DNA from: JAQBDA01 sp963709875
GTDB lineage: Bacteria; Chloroflexota; Anaerolineae; Anaerolineales; UBA4823
Assembly: GCA_963709875.1 (NCBI GenBank)
Contig: CAVPYB010000002.1
Location: forward strand, 372,001 to 436,000
Direction: 5' to 3'
DNA length: 64,000 bases
In this document: positions 10,217 through 19,555 of the stretch, in pieces
Layout: the number at the start of each line of letters is the position of its first letter
Numbering within the stretch: the first letter of the stretch is position 1
Made by a program: the position numbers and the translations under genes
Notes under the pieces: model-generated
Told to the model about the DNA's origin: nothing
Databases searched by the model: none
What the model saw: the letters and a program-made list of their open reading frames with translations, nothing else

Positions 10217-12694
10217 ATGGCTGAAAGCTCATCCACACTATCATCTGACGCACTCCCTACCCAGGCTCAAGTTGTGATTATCGGTGGCGGGGTGATCGGC
10301 TGCAGCGTGGCATACCACCTGACCAAGCTTGGCTGGCGGGATGTGGTGCTGCTGGAAAAATCGGAGCTGACCTCCGGCACCACATGGCACGCAGCCGGTC
10401 TGGTGGTCAGCGGGACGTTCTCATCCGAGACCACGATCAATATGGCGAAGTACACGCGCGATCTGTACGCAAACCTGGAGGCCGAGACCGGGCTGAGCAC
10501 GGGCTTCGAGCCAGTCGGCTACCTGGAGCTGGCGACCGACCGGGAATGGCTGGAGGGGCTGCGCCGAGTGGCAGGCTACGCACGCACATATGGGCACACC
10601 GTGGAGGAAATCTCCGCCGCCGAGGTGCAGCGGATGTGGCCCTTGTTCGACACGAGCGATGTCATCGCCGGGTTCTTCTGCCCGGAGGATGGGCGCACCA
10701 ACCCGGTGGATACCACTATGTCACTGGCAAAAGGCGCACGCATGGGAGGAGCGCGGATCATCGAAGGTGTACGCGTGACAGGCATCTTGAAGCGGAACGG
10801 TCATATCACCGGGGTAATCGCGGATAAAGGCAATATCGATGCCGAGGTGGTGGTCAACTGCGCTGGGATGTGGGCGCGCCAGCTGGGCAAGCTGGCCGGG
10901 GTGAATATCCCGCTGCACGCTTCCGAGCACTATTACCTGATCACCGGAGCGATCGAGGGTATACGTCACGACCTGCCCATCGTGGAGGACCCGCTGCGCT
11001 ACGCCTATTTCCGGGAAGAGACCGGCGGCTTGATGATCGGACTGTTCGAGCCGGTCGCCGGTCCGTGGGGGATGGACGGCATACCGGAGGGTTTCAGCTT
11101 CGGGGAGATCCAGCCCGACTGGGAAAGGCTGATGCCGTACCTCGAAGAGGCCATGAGGCGCATCCCGGCAGCCAGGGAGGCGGGGATCCACAAGTTCTTC
11201 TGCGGACCGGAGAGCTTCACCCCGGATATGGGACCCCTGATGGGGGAAGCGCCGGAGCTAAAGAATTTCTACGTTGCCGCCGGGTTCAACTCGCTGGGCA
11301 TCCTGCTGGGAGGCGGGGCGGGGCAGATCATGGCGCAGTGGATCGTGGACGGCTACCCGTCCGTAGATACCAGCGAGATCAATATCGCTCGCATGCAGCC
11401 CTGGCAGAACAACCCGAGCTACCTGCACGATCGAACCGTCGAAGTGCTGGGCTTCATGTACAAACCGGGCTATGCCAACAGCCAGTTCAACTCGGCGCGC
11501 GGTGTACGCAAAACCCCGCTGCACGACCGCCTGGCAGAGCGCGGCGCCTATTTTGCCTGCTACGCGGGCTGGGAATATCCCGACTGGTACGCCCCCGAGG
11601 GAACGGCACCCAGGGTGGAGTACACCTGGGGACGCCAGAACTGGTTCGAATACCGGGCTGCCGAACACAAGGCCGCCCGGGAGGGTGTGGCTTTGTTCGA
11701 TTACAGCGTGATGTGCAAATTCCTGGTGCAGGGCAGGGACGCCGAAAAGGCACTCAACCGGATCTGCGCCAACAACGTGACCGTGCCGGTTGGGCGCTGC
11801 GTGTACACCCAGTGGCTGAACGAGCGCGGCACCATCGAAGCCGACCTGACCGTTACCCGCCTGAGAGAAGATGCCTACCTGGTAATCAGCGCCGAAGGCA
11901 CACGGACCAGCGTCGCCAACTGGCTGAAACGTAATATCGCGCCCGAAGCGCATGCCAGCGTCACAGACGTGAGCGCCGGATACAACATCCTCAACCTGCA
12001 GGGACCCAAAGCGCGGGACTTGCTGAGCCGGGTGACGCATGCCAACCTATCCAACCCGGCTTTCCCTTACCTGACGGCGCAGGAGATCGATATCGGTTAC
12101 GCAACAGTGTTGGCGATGCGGATCACTTACGTGGGCGAGCTGGGCTGGGAGCTGTACGTCCCACCTGAGTTCAGCGTGCAGGTCTTCGATACACTCATGC
12201 AGGCAGGTGAAGAGGTGGGGCTGAAGCTGGCAGGCTTGCAGGCGCTCGACAGCCTGCGAATGGAAAAAGCTTACCGGGATTACGGTCACGATATCGATAA
12301 CACGGACACGCCGGTCGAAGTGGGGCTGGATTTTGCGGTCGATTACGATAAACCCGGCGGTTTCACCGGTCGCGAGGCGCTGTTACGGCGCAAGGAATGC
12401 GGGCCATCGAAATACCGGCTGGTGCAGTTCCTGCTGGAGGACCCGCAGCCGCTGCTGTACTACAGCGAGCCGATCTACCGGGATGGCGTATTCGTGGGTC
12501 ACGTGATGGCGGGCAGCTACGGGCACAGCCTGGGGGCAGCAGTCGCCGCCGGGCACGTCAACCACCCGGATGGGGTGACAGGGGATTACGTGCGCAGCGG
12601 CAGGTATGAGATCGACGTGGCGGGGGTGCGTTATGCGGCAAGGGCTTCGCTGCGCCCGATGTACGATCCAAAGGGCGAGCGGGTGCGGGCATAA
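10217..12694 (+). CDS. FAD oxidoreductase-aminomethyltransferase fusion, dimethylglycine/sarcosine dehydrogenase-like
   Basis: 825 aa fusion. The N-terminal DAO domain has the dinucleotide motif GGGVIG (residues 23 to 28) and TSGTTWHAAG, whose His58 matches the histidine that covalently binds FAD in dimethylglycine and sarcosine dehydrogenases. An FAO_M-type middle region follows, and then a GcvT-like folate-binding half from about residue 430, ending with the GCV_T C-terminal barrel. Such enzymes oxidise N-methyl groups and pass the one-carbon unit to tetrahydrofolate. Following the methyltransferase genes by 48 bp after dppF-like, it could finish demethylation of glycine betaine or a similar compound to dimethylglycine, sarcosine and glycine. 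Substrate is inferred. Confidence 0.87.
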   Translation: MAESSSTLSSDALPTQAQVVIIGGGVIGCSVAYHLTKLGWRDVVLLEKSELTSGTTWHAAGLVVSGTFSSETTINMAKYTRDLYANLEAETGLSTGFEPVGYLELATDREWLEGLRRVAGYARTYGHTVEEISAAEVQRMWPLFDTSDVIAGFFCPEDGRTNPVDTTMSLAKGARMGGARIIEGVRVTGILKRNGHITGVIADKGNIDAEVVVNCAGMWARQLGKLAGVNIPLHASEHYYLITGAIEGIRHDLPIVEDPLRYAYFREETGGLMIGLFEPVAGPWGMDGIPEGFSFGEIQPDWERLMPYLEEAMRRIPAAREAGIHKFFCGPESFTPDMGPLMGEAPELKNFYVAAGFNSLGILLGGGAGQIMAQWIVDGYPSVDTSEINIARMQPWQNNPSYLHDRTVEVLGFMYKPGYANSQFNSARGVRKTPLHDRLAERGAYFACYAGWEYPDWYAPEGTAPRVEYTWGRQNWFEYRAAEHKAAREGVALFDYSVMCKFLVQGRDAEKALNRICANNVTVPVGRCVYTQWLNERGTIEADLTVTRLREDAYLVISAEGTRTSVANWLKRNIAPEAHASVTDVSAGYNILNLQGPKARDLLSRVTHANLSNPAFPYLTAQEIDIGYATVLAMRITYVGELGWELYVPPEFSVQVFDTLMQAGEEVGLKLAGLQALDSLRMEKAYRDYGHDIDNTDTPVEVGLDFAVDYDKPGGFTGREALLRRKECGPSKYRLVQFLLEDPQPLLYYSEPIYRDGVFVGHVMAGSYGHSLGAAVAAGHVNHPDGVTGDYVRSGRYEIDVAGVRYAARASLRPMYDPKGERVRA

Positions 12695-12712
12695 GATAAC
12701 CCAACCTACGGA

Positions 12713-13741
12713 CTACTCCTCCACGATATCCAGGATGATCGCCGCCGCTTGTTCGCAATCCTGAGTGGATACGTCAAGATGCGTGACGAGGCGGAGGGTG
12801 CGCGGGCCGAAGGCGAAGATCAGCACGCCGCGCTGCCTGGCCCGGGAGACCACCGCCGGAGCGTCGGGGGCGTCTTCGGTGAGGTCAAAGACCAGGATAT
12901 TGGTCTGGACCGAGTCTGGATCGAGCAGGACTCTGCTGCTGCCGGCAAGCCGTCCTGCGATCAGGCGTGCATTGGCATGATCTTCGGACAGCCGCTCGAG
13001 GTTGTGGTCGAGGGCGTAAAGCCCGGCCGCGGCGAAAAGCCCCACCTGGCGCATGGCGCCGCCCAGCATCCTGCGGTTGCGAACACAGCTTTTCACGACC
13101 TCGGCTGACCCGGCCAGCAGCGAGCCGCCGGGAGCGCCGAGCCCTTTTGAGAGCGCCACCGAGACCAGGTCGAACGGTGACGCCAGCTCGGCGGGCGTAC
13201 GTCCCGTGGCAACGGCCGCATTCCAAAGGCGCGCCCCATCCAGATAGGTGGCGATGCCGCGACCGGTGGCTGCGGCGCAGATGCGCTCGGCTTCTTGCTG
13301 TGGGAAGATGACACCGCCGGCGCGGTTGTGGGTGTTCTCGATCTCGACCAGGGTGGTCGGCGGGTAGATGATGTGGCCGCGCGGCTTGACTGCCCCCAGG
13401 AAGTCCTCGGTGGTGAAGAGCCCTTTCGCACCCAACGAGGTGAACTGGACACCTGAATTTGCCGCCGCAGCACCGGTCTCATGCCAGACGGCGTGGCTTT
13501 CCTGGCTGACGATCACATCATCGCCGGGACGGGTCAGGGCGCGCAAGGCAACCTGGTTGGCCATGGTGCCGGTCGGCAGCCACAGCGCAGCATCTTTGCC
13601 CAGTAGGGCGGCAACCTGCTCCTGGAGCAGGTTGATGGTAGGGTCCTCGCCGAACTGGTCATCGCCGACCGAGGCGGCAGCGATGGCTTCCCGCATGGCC
13701 GGGGAAGGCAGGGTGACGGTATCTGAACGCAGGTCGAGCAT
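12713..13741 (-). CDS. Low-specificity L-threonine aldolase
   Basis: 343 aa PLP-dependent aldolase of fold type I that cleaves L-threonine or L-allo-threonine to glycine and acetaldehyde. The start at 13741 gives the canonical MLDLRSDTVTLPSPAM N-terminus; the frame stays open upstream into a tRNA remnant, but that extension is not family-like. The PLP lysine lies in VALSKGLGAPGGSLLAGS. HIIYPPTTLVEIENTHN is a well-conserved family block. The gene is convergent with the dehydrogenase fusion, with only 18 bp between the stops. The attachment-site repeat lies 10 bp upstream of its start, so its upstream region was replaced when the island integrated. Confidence 0.93.
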   Translation of the reverse strand: MLDLRSDTVTLPSPAMREAIAAASVGDDQFGEDPTINLLQEQVAALLGKDAALWLPTGTMANQVALRALTRPGDDVIVSQESHAVWHETGAAAANSGVQFTSLGAKGLFTTEDFLGAVKPRGHIIYPPTTLVEIENTHNRAGGVIFPQQEAERICAAATGRGIATYLDGARLWNAAVATGRTPAELASPFDLVSVALSKGLGAPGGSLLAGSAEVVKSCVRNRRMLGGAMRQVGLFAAAGLYALDHNLERLSEDHANARLIAGRLAGSSRVLLDPDSVQTNILVFDLTEDAPDAPAVVSRARQRGVLIFAFGPRTLRLVTHLDVSTQDCEQAAAIILDIVEE

Positions 13742-13751
13742 ATGTGTTTTG

Positions 13752-13794
13752 GCGCCCCCGGCGGGATTCGAACCCACAACCTACTGCTTAGAAG
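13752..13794 (-). other. Displaced 3' part of tRNA-Arg(TCT), attachment site (outer left)
   Basis: 43 bp matching tRNA-Arg(TCT) at 39415 to 39457 with one mismatch. It covers anticodon-loop base 32 through the discriminator. It is identical over 51 bp to the copy at 37151. There is no 5' half, so it is not a functional tRNA. It sits where the original 3' end of the target tRNA would be left after integration, next to the chromosomal threonine aldolase gene. Confidence 0.9.
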
Positions 13795-13802
13795 AGAAGG
13801 GG

Positions 13803-13950
13803 CGGGTATTTCATTTGCGGTAAATCACCGTTCAATGCGTCAATTACTTCAAATCAGCTTGTTTGGTCCGAAAATCACGCCTATATTCGGGGCTTAATCT
13901 CCAATGAGCCAATAATATCCGAAGATTATTAATCCCTTCGTCCTACTATG
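13803..13950. repeat. Left arm of element 1 (arm A, copy 1)
   Basis: Non-coding stretch inside the attachment site. It is a diverged copy of 37202 to 37360, sharing several blocks, for example GTTTGGT followed by an AAAATCRCGCY block, GGCTTRATCTCCRATRA, and GTCCTACT at 13940. The GTCCTACT motif lies about 140 bp from the core here and about 146 bp in copy 2. Interpreted as an integrase arm-binding region. No convincing gene was found in 13795 to 14262. Confidence 0.6.
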
Positions 13951-14062
13951 TCGTCCATGGTGTCGGCTGCAACACGCCCCAATTCGTCAATTACCTGCCA
14001 TTATAACTCCAACAAGCACAATTTATTTATGGTCATTGGGAGTTGCCGAGACAGGTGGCAGA

Positions 14063-14105
14063 TGTGGGGGTGTCTTTCGGGCGAAGCCCGAAAGACACCC
14101 CCACA
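14063..14105. repeat. Long perfect hairpin, MITE-like
   Basis: Perfect 20 bp inverted arms (TGTGGGGGTGTCTTTCGGGC and its complement) around a 3 nt GAA loop. Weaker outer inverted similarity continues (TTGGGAGTTGCCG at the left against CGGTGATTCCCAG at the right). It has the same design as the hairpin at 53086 to 53128: 20 bp arms, 3 nt loop and a TGTCTTTYGG core. Probably a small non-autonomous element or dispersed palindrome. Confidence 0.6.
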
Positions 14106-14168
14106 TAACCCTTGCACTACGGTGATTCCCAGAGAAGTCTTTAATTACACGAATACAGCAGATATTCC

Positions 14169-14197
14169 TTGACAACCAAATTTAGTTAGTCTATAAT
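14169..14197 (+). promoter_or_regulatory. Consensus sigma-70 promoter of the catabolic cluster
   Basis: TTGACA at 14169 to 14174 and TATAAT at 14192 to 14197 with a 17 bp spacer, an exact consensus match. It lies 65 bp upstream of the ROK gene. The -10 box is inside a large palindrome, so the promoter should be strong and shut by a repressor. Confidence 0.85.
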
Positions 14198-14227
14198 TAA
14201 TTTATCAACTTGATAAATTAATTATAG
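14191..14227. promoter_or_regulatory. Palindromic operator, probable ROK-regulator site
   Basis: Perfect inverted repeat of 16 bp arms (CTATAATTAATTTATC and its complement) around the 5 nt AACTT. It overlaps the -10 box and the expected transcription start. ROK regulators such as NagC, Mlc and XylR bind AT-rich palindromes of this kind, and the adjacent gene is a ROK protein, so autoregulation is likely. An upstream TTTAGTTAGT half-like block lies in the spacer. Confidence 0.75.
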
Positions 14228-14262
14228 CGATCTCTGTCTAACCCACCTAATTTACCATACTC

Positions 14263-15510
14263 ATGACACACTCGGATAATAGTTTAGGCAGTAACATCAA
14301 TCTGGTTAAGTCTCATAACAGCCAGGCAATACTGCTCAGTGTTTTGCATGATGGTCCAATTTCCAGGGTTGAGTTAGCAGAAAAGCTTTCGCTCTCCAAC
14401 ACAACAATCACAAACTTAATTTCCGAACTCCTTGACCTCGGGATTGTTATCGAGGAACACGTTGAGGTCCCTGAGCACCAGAGGCGTGTTGGTAGACCAA
14501 GAAGAATGCTGCGCCTGGCACCGTCTGCTCGCTATGCGGTCGGTGTACATATTGGTGTGGGGGTATATAGAGTTGCTGTCACAAACCTTATCGCCGAGAT
14601 AATCTACAACGAGATGGCAGCGTTTGATCTCACTAGTCCACCAGATATCGTAATTAAAGACATCGTTCGGCTAATCGATGTCGTCATAAGAAAGAGCAAA
14701 GTTGATCGGGAGCGCGTGATTGGTGTTGGTGTGGGCGCTTCGGGTTTGGTGAATTATGAAGAGGGCATTATCGTTTTGGCTCCCCGGCTGGGATGGGAAA
14801 GTGTTCCTATTCAGCAATTAATGGAAGCTCAACTTGAATTACCCGTTTGTGTTGACAACAACGTTCGCACAATGGCCTTGGCAGAAGCTATCTTTGGAGA
14901 TGGTCGGGGGGTCGGGGTCTTAGCCTTTGTTTACGGAAGAGTCGGTGTTGGTGCAGGCATTGTCGTCAATGGCCAGGTATTCCGTGGAAGTGGAGCAGGC
15001 GCCGGAGAAATAGGACATACAACCGTCATTCCACGGGGTGGCGAGACCTGTACCTGTGGGAATACTGGGTGCCTCGAGACATTATTGTCCGAACCAGTCT
15101 GGATTCGAAATGCAGAAGCACTTGCTGCATCTCATCCGGATAGTCTTCTAGCCTCATATATGAGACAAGAGGATGAACGGTCTCCAATTGAGCTGATCTT
15201 AGCCGCAGCTACTGATGGTGATAAATTAGCGAAGCAATTCATCGAAGATGGATCTTGCTATCTCGGTATTGCTCTTGCAAATCTGGTAAACGTGCTCAAT
15301 CCCGAATTGATCATCCTGGGAGGAATGTTTGCCCAGGGAAGTGAACTGATCCTACCAACTGCGGAAGCCAAAATGAGGCAAGCAGCGTTCGCACGGTTAG
15401 GTGAAAATGTGAGACTTGCAGCCACAAGCTTCGGTTGGCGAGCTGGTGTAATCGGCGCGGCAGCACTCTCTCTGACAACATTTTTTTATCAGCAATCTGA
15501 GGACGCCTAA
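14263..15510 (+). CDS. ROK-family transcriptional regulator
   Basis: 415 aa. An N-terminal winged helix-turn-helix (residues about 18 to 70, ISRVELAEKLSLSNTTITNLISELL) is fused to a ROK domain. The ROK zinc motif is present as GETCTCGNTGCLE. In the catalytic loop, kinases of this family have the pattern V-E-N-D-A-N, whereas here it is V-D-N-N-V-R. The catalytic aspartate is therefore replaced by asparagine, which points to a sugar-sensing repressor rather than an active kinase. A consensus promoter with a palindromic operator sits directly upstream. Its stop overlaps the next start (TAATG). It probably represses the whole cluster until the imported sugar binds. Confidence 0.88.
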   Translation: MTHSDNSLGSNINLVKSHNSQAILLSVLHDGPISRVELAEKLSLSNTTITNLISELLDLGIVIEEHVEVPEHQRRVGRPRRMLRLAPSARYAVGVHIGVGVYRVAVTNLIAEIIYNEMAAFDLTSPPDIVIKDIVRLIDVVIRKSKVDRERVIGVGVGASGLVNYEEGIIVLAPRLGWESVPIQQLMEAQLELPVCVDNNVRTMALAEAIFGDGRGVGVLAFVYGRVGVGAGIVVNGQVFRGSGAGAGEIGHTTVIPRGGETCTCGNTGCLETLLSEPVWIRNAEALAASHPDSLLASYMRQEDERSPIELILAAATDGDKLAKQFIEDGSCYLGIALANLVNVLNPELIILGGMFAQGSELILPTAEAKMRQAAFARLGENVRLAATSFGWRAGVIGAAALSLTTFFYQQSEDA

Positions 15511-16856
15511 TGGGAAAGCCCGTCGTCGCGTTTCTACCAATCGCACGAATAACCTTCGACGTGAGACTTGCCAAAGAAGTGTTTGACTCAGCACGTATAC
15601 ACATTGCGCAGATCCCTGTAACCGTAAACGATCCTGCAGAATTGATAACAGATATTCAAAGCGCCCAGAGAATTGCCCTTTCCCTGAAATCCGATCCTCC
15701 CGACCTTCTACTGATTTTCCAGGCCACCTTTTCAGACAGCACCTTGATCACCACATTCGCAGAAGAAATAGACGCACCTGTTCTGCTCTGGGCAGTTCCC
15801 GAAGAACATACTGGTGGACGTTTGCGGCTGAATTCTTTTTGTGGGATCAACTTGGCTGCTCATGCTCTGACCCGCATGGGACACCAATATGAGACCATTT
15901 TCGCTCCCCCCAGTGACCCTCAGGTCCTGAAGAAGATTCATAATATGGCTCTGGCAGGGCGCGCTCGTAATGCAATAAGAAACACCCAACTTGGCCGTGT
16001 AGGGGAAAGTCCAGATGGTTTCGAAACCTGTCTATTCGATCCCGACAGCATCAGGAATGTTTTTGGATTGGAAGTAGCGCAATTTGATCTCGAAGATGAT
16101 TTATTTTTACCAGCCCGGCAGATCGAGAAAGATCAAATCGACAACATCCAGGCACAACTCAGCAAAAAAGTGACTGGCCTCGACGAGCTTGATCAGAATG
16201 CCACACACGGGACCTTGAGCGTATATGCCACATTACAGCAAATATCAGCTCAAAAGAGTATCCATGGTTTTGCAATACGCTGTTGGCCTGAGTTTTTTAC
16301 TGAACTGGGCTGCGCAGCTTGCGGAGCCATGTCCTTATTGAGCGATGAGATGATACCCTGCAGCTGCGAAGCCGATGTCAATGGCACAATCACACAACTG
16401 ATCCTACAATCGATCAGCGAGAATCCGGCCTTTGGAACCGACATTGTTTCGATTGATGATGAACGGGATGCTATAGTGATTTGGCATTGTGGTTTGGCGC
16501 CCCTCTCCATGGCAGATCCACAGAAATCTCCTGGAGTCACGATTCACTCGAACCGAAAGCTGCCATTATTATTCGAGTTCACCCTAAAACCAGGACCCGT
16601 GACCATTGCCCGACTAACCGAGTCATCCAATAAGTATAGGTTGGTTATAAGCCACGGGGAAATCATTAGAGCCCCCAAGAGTTTTTCCGGCACATCTGGA
16701 TTGCTGAAATTCGACCGTCCTGCGAGAGATGTATTAGACAAAATCCTGACTGAAGGATTGGAACACCATATCTCAATAACGTATGGTGATATCACTGAAG
16801 CCCTTGAAACATTTGCACAGTTACTGAATATTCCAATCCTGCATCTTACCAAATGA
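15510..16856 (+). CDS. L-fucose/L-arabinose isomerase-like protein
   Basis: 448 aa. Distantly resembles the FucI/AraA sugar isomerase family. It has an N-terminal Rossmann-like half (PPDLLLIFQATFSD, then PVLLWAVPEE) and a C-terminal half with CWPEFFTELGCAACGAMSLL and the CEADVNGTITQLIL block, where this family places metal-binding acidic residues. Such enzymes interconvert aldoses and ketoses using Mn2+. It starts one base inside the ROK stop codon, so it is coupled to the regulator. In this cluster it could turn a released sulfo-aldose into the sulfo-ketose needed by the transaldolase. The family call is moderate and the substrate is inferred. Confidence 0.65.
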   Translation: MGKPVVAFLPIARITFDVRLAKEVFDSARIHIAQIPVTVNDPAELITDIQSAQRIALSLKSDPPDLLLIFQATFSDSTLITTFAEEIDAPVLLWAVPEEHTGGRLRLNSFCGINLAAHALTRMGHQYETIFAPPSDPQVLKKIHNMALAGRARNAIRNTQLGRVGESPDGFETCLFDPDSIRNVFGLEVAQFDLEDDLFLPARQIEKDQIDNIQAQLSKKVTGLDELDQNATHGTLSVYATLQQISAQKSIHGFAIRCWPEFFTELGCAACGAMSLLSDEMIPCSCEADVNGTITQLILQSISENPAFGTDIVSIDDERDAIVIWHCGLAPLSMADPQKSPGVTIHSNRKLPLLFEFTLKPGPVTIARLTESSNKYRLVISHGEIIRAPKSFSGTSGLLKFDRPARDVLDKILTEGLEHHISITYGDITEALETFAQLLNIPILHLTK

Positions 16857-16929
16857 GGAGGTTTCTATTGAGAGCTATTTTATTTCAAATCCATCTGGCG
16901 TATAAATATCTAATAAAAGGAGAAAGATA

Positions 16930-19477
16930 ATGAAGAGATTAGTATTATGTTTGTTCTTAGCGTTGGCACTGCTATTATCTGCCTGTGGTGGTCAGCAGGC
17001 CACGCAAGCCCCTGAAATTCCACCAACAGAAGAGGCCCAAGTAACTGAAGAGCCTGCTGTTGAGGAAGAGCCAGAGGCAATGGACAAAACCGAGCTGCGC
17101 TTCACGTTTTATGCGGATGGCAACGAAGCAGATGTGATGCAGGGTTTGTTGGATCAATTCATGGCCGAGAACCCCGAAATCAGCGTTGTGCTCGACGTGG
17201 TGCCCTATGCCACGATCGACGAGCAGCTGCCCGTCCAGGTGGAGACCGGTGAAGGACCCGACCTGGCGCGCATCACCAACTTTGGCGCCTATAGCGGCAA
17301 ACTGCTGGACCTGCGTGACTACCTGCAGGATCCGGGTTACTATGTGAACAACTTCCCAGCCCCAATTCTGGAGGCTATGGGCTATGGGGGGTTCCCAGAT
17401 GGTCTCAGTGTGACCGGTCCTTATGTCAACAAGACTCTCTTCGACCAGGCTGGTATCGAGCTGCTGGGCGAAGGAGCTAGCTGGGAAGAATGGACCGAGG
17501 TTACCAAGCAGGTCGCAGAAGCTACCGGTGTCGAGTACGCCATCTCTGTCGATCGCACTGGTCACCGCTTTGCCGGTCCTGCTATGAGCATGGGAGCTAC
17601 GCTGATCGATGCCGATAGCAACTTCACCGTTGATACGCCCGGCTTCCGTTCATTTGCCGAAACACTCAAAGGCTGGCATGACGATGGCATCACCCCCCCT
17701 GAGGTCTGGTTGGTCGGTGATAGCCTCAACAGCTGCATCGACTTCTTCAAGTCTGGCGATCTGGTGATGTGCATGTCCGGCTCCTGGCAGATCAACGGTC
17801 TGGCTAACGATGTCGGCGATGCCTTCGACTGGGTCGTGGTGCCTAACCCGACCGGCGCGGGTGGCTCGACAGGCGTGGCAGGTGGGGCTGGCTTGGGCAG
17901 CCTTTGCCGATACCGAACATCCCGAAGCGGTCGGCAAGCTGATGGAGTTCCTGATGCAGGCTGAAAACTACGCAACCTACGTCTCCAACGTGCTCTTCCT
18001 GCCTGCCCACAGCGAAGTAGCGGCTGCAGGAGTTGACTTCCAGTCGGATAACGAATCTGTGCTGGGTGCTCTCTCGACTTACACGGCCGAGATCCCCAAA
18101 CTGCAGGATCAAGCCGTGGCGCTGAACGTCCATCCCTTCGCTTTTGCATACTACCGCAACAGCGCCAACCGCATCGCCCAATACCTGACCGATGAGCTGG
18201 CCCTCGACGGCGCCCTCCAACGACTGCAGCAAGATATCGACGACGCCATCGCCGAAGCTACGGGCGCTGCCCCTGCGGAGGAAGTCGCCATGGAACCGGC
18301 CGAGCTGCGCTTCACGTTTTATGCGGATGGCAACGAAGCAGATGTGATGCAGGGTTTGTTGGATCAATTCATGGCCGAGAACCCCGAAATCAGCGTTGTG
18401 CTCGACGTGGTGCCCTATGCCACGATCGACGAGCAGCTGCCCGTCCAGGTGGAGACCGGTGAAGGACCCGACCTGGCGCGCATCACCAACTTTGGCGCCT
18501 ATAGCGGCAAACTGCTGGACCTGCGTGACTACCTGCAGGATCCGGGTTACTATGTGAACAACTTCCCAGCCCCAATTCTGGAGGCTATGGGCTATGGGGG
18601 GTTCCCAGATGGTCTCAGTGTGACCGGTCCTTATGTCAACAAGACTCTCTTCGACCAGGCTGGTATCGAGCTGCTGGGCGAAGGAGCTAGCTGGGAAGAA
18701 TGGACCGAGGTTACCAAGCAGGTCGCAGAAGCTACCGGTGTCGAGTACGCCATCTCTGTCGATCGCACTGGTCACCGCTTTGCCGGTCCTGCTATGAGCA
18801 TGGGAGCTACGCTAATCGATGCCGATAGCAACTTCACCGTTGATACACCCGGCTTCCGTTCATTTGCCGAAACACTCAAAGGCTGGCATGAAGATGGTAT
18901 CACCCCCCCTGAGGTCTGGTTGGTAGGTGATAGCCTCAACAGCTGCATCGACTTCTTCAAGTCTGGCGATCTGGTGATGTGCATGTCCGGCTCCTGGCAG
19001 ATCAACGGTCTGGCTAACGATGTAGGCGATGCCTTCGACTGGGTCGTGGTGCCTAACCCGACCGGCGCGGGTGGCTCGACAGGCGTGGCAGGTGGGGCTG
19101 GTTGGGCAGCCTTTGCCGATACCGAACATCCCGAAGCGGTCGGCAAGCTGATGGAGTTCCTGATGCAGGCTGAAAACTACGCAACCTACGTCTCCAACGT
19201 GCTCTTCCTGCCTGCCCACAGCGAAGTAGCGGCTGCAGGAGTTGACTTCCAGTCGGATAACGAATCTGTGCTGGGTGCTCTCTCGACTTACACGGCCGAG
19301 ATCCCCAAACTGCAGGATCAAGCCGTGGCGCTGAACGTCCATCCCTTCGCTTTTGCATACTACCGCAACAGCGCCAACCGCATCGCCCAATACCTGACCG
19401 ATGAGCTGACCCTCGACGACGCCCTCCAACGACTGCAGCAAGATATCGATGATGCTATCGCTGAAGCTGGCGGATAA
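16930..19477 (+). CDS. Sugar ABC transporter binding protein with duplicated binding domain, one frameshift
   Basis: A lipoprotein signal (MKRLVLCLFLALALLLSACG) and acidic linker are followed by two nearly identical cluster-D-type sugar-binding domains. Domain 1 starts at 17091 and domain 2 at 18301, a 1210 bp offset, joined by an EATGAAPAEEVAMEPA linker. Domain 1 contains an extra C at about 17892 (GCTGGCTTGGG against GCTGGTTGGG in domain 2) that breaks the frame. Without it the region is one 848 aa protein. Scattered substitutions between the copies argue against a simple assembly loop. It is the binding component for the two permeases that follow. Substrate is probably the glycoside or sugar degraded by the cluster. 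Confidence 0.85.
17091..19470 (+). repeat. Tandem duplication inside the binding-protein gene
   Basis: Two consecutive copies of about 1.17 kb (17091 to about 18258 and 18301 to about 19470) that are almost identical at the DNA level. Differences are few and mostly single bases, for example GACGAT to GAAGAT, GTCGGC to GTAGGC, and the single-base frameshift in copy 1. A recent in-frame duplication of the mature domain. Confidence 0.9.
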
Positions 19478-19493
19478 TCAAGTCTAGATGAGT

Positions 19494-19539
19494 TGTAGGG
19501 GTGCAAGATCAATCTGAAATCATGGTCTGCACCCCTACA
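19494..19539 (+). terminator. Hairpin between binding-protein and permease genes
   Basis: 12 bp perfect stem (TGTAGGGGTGCA / TGCACCCCTACA) with a 22 nt loop in the 78 bp gap before the first permease. There is no long T tract, so it is more likely an mRNA-stabilising or attenuating structure than a full terminator. It occupies the same place as the hairpin in the operon at 1.65 kb. Confidence 0.65.
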
Positions 19540-19555
19540 GATAGGGCCTGATGAT

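Noticed and set aside
13948..14172. 74-codon open frame left of the ROK gene
   Set aside because: It runs through the perfect hairpin at 14063 to 14105 and the promoter, and has no protein-like character.
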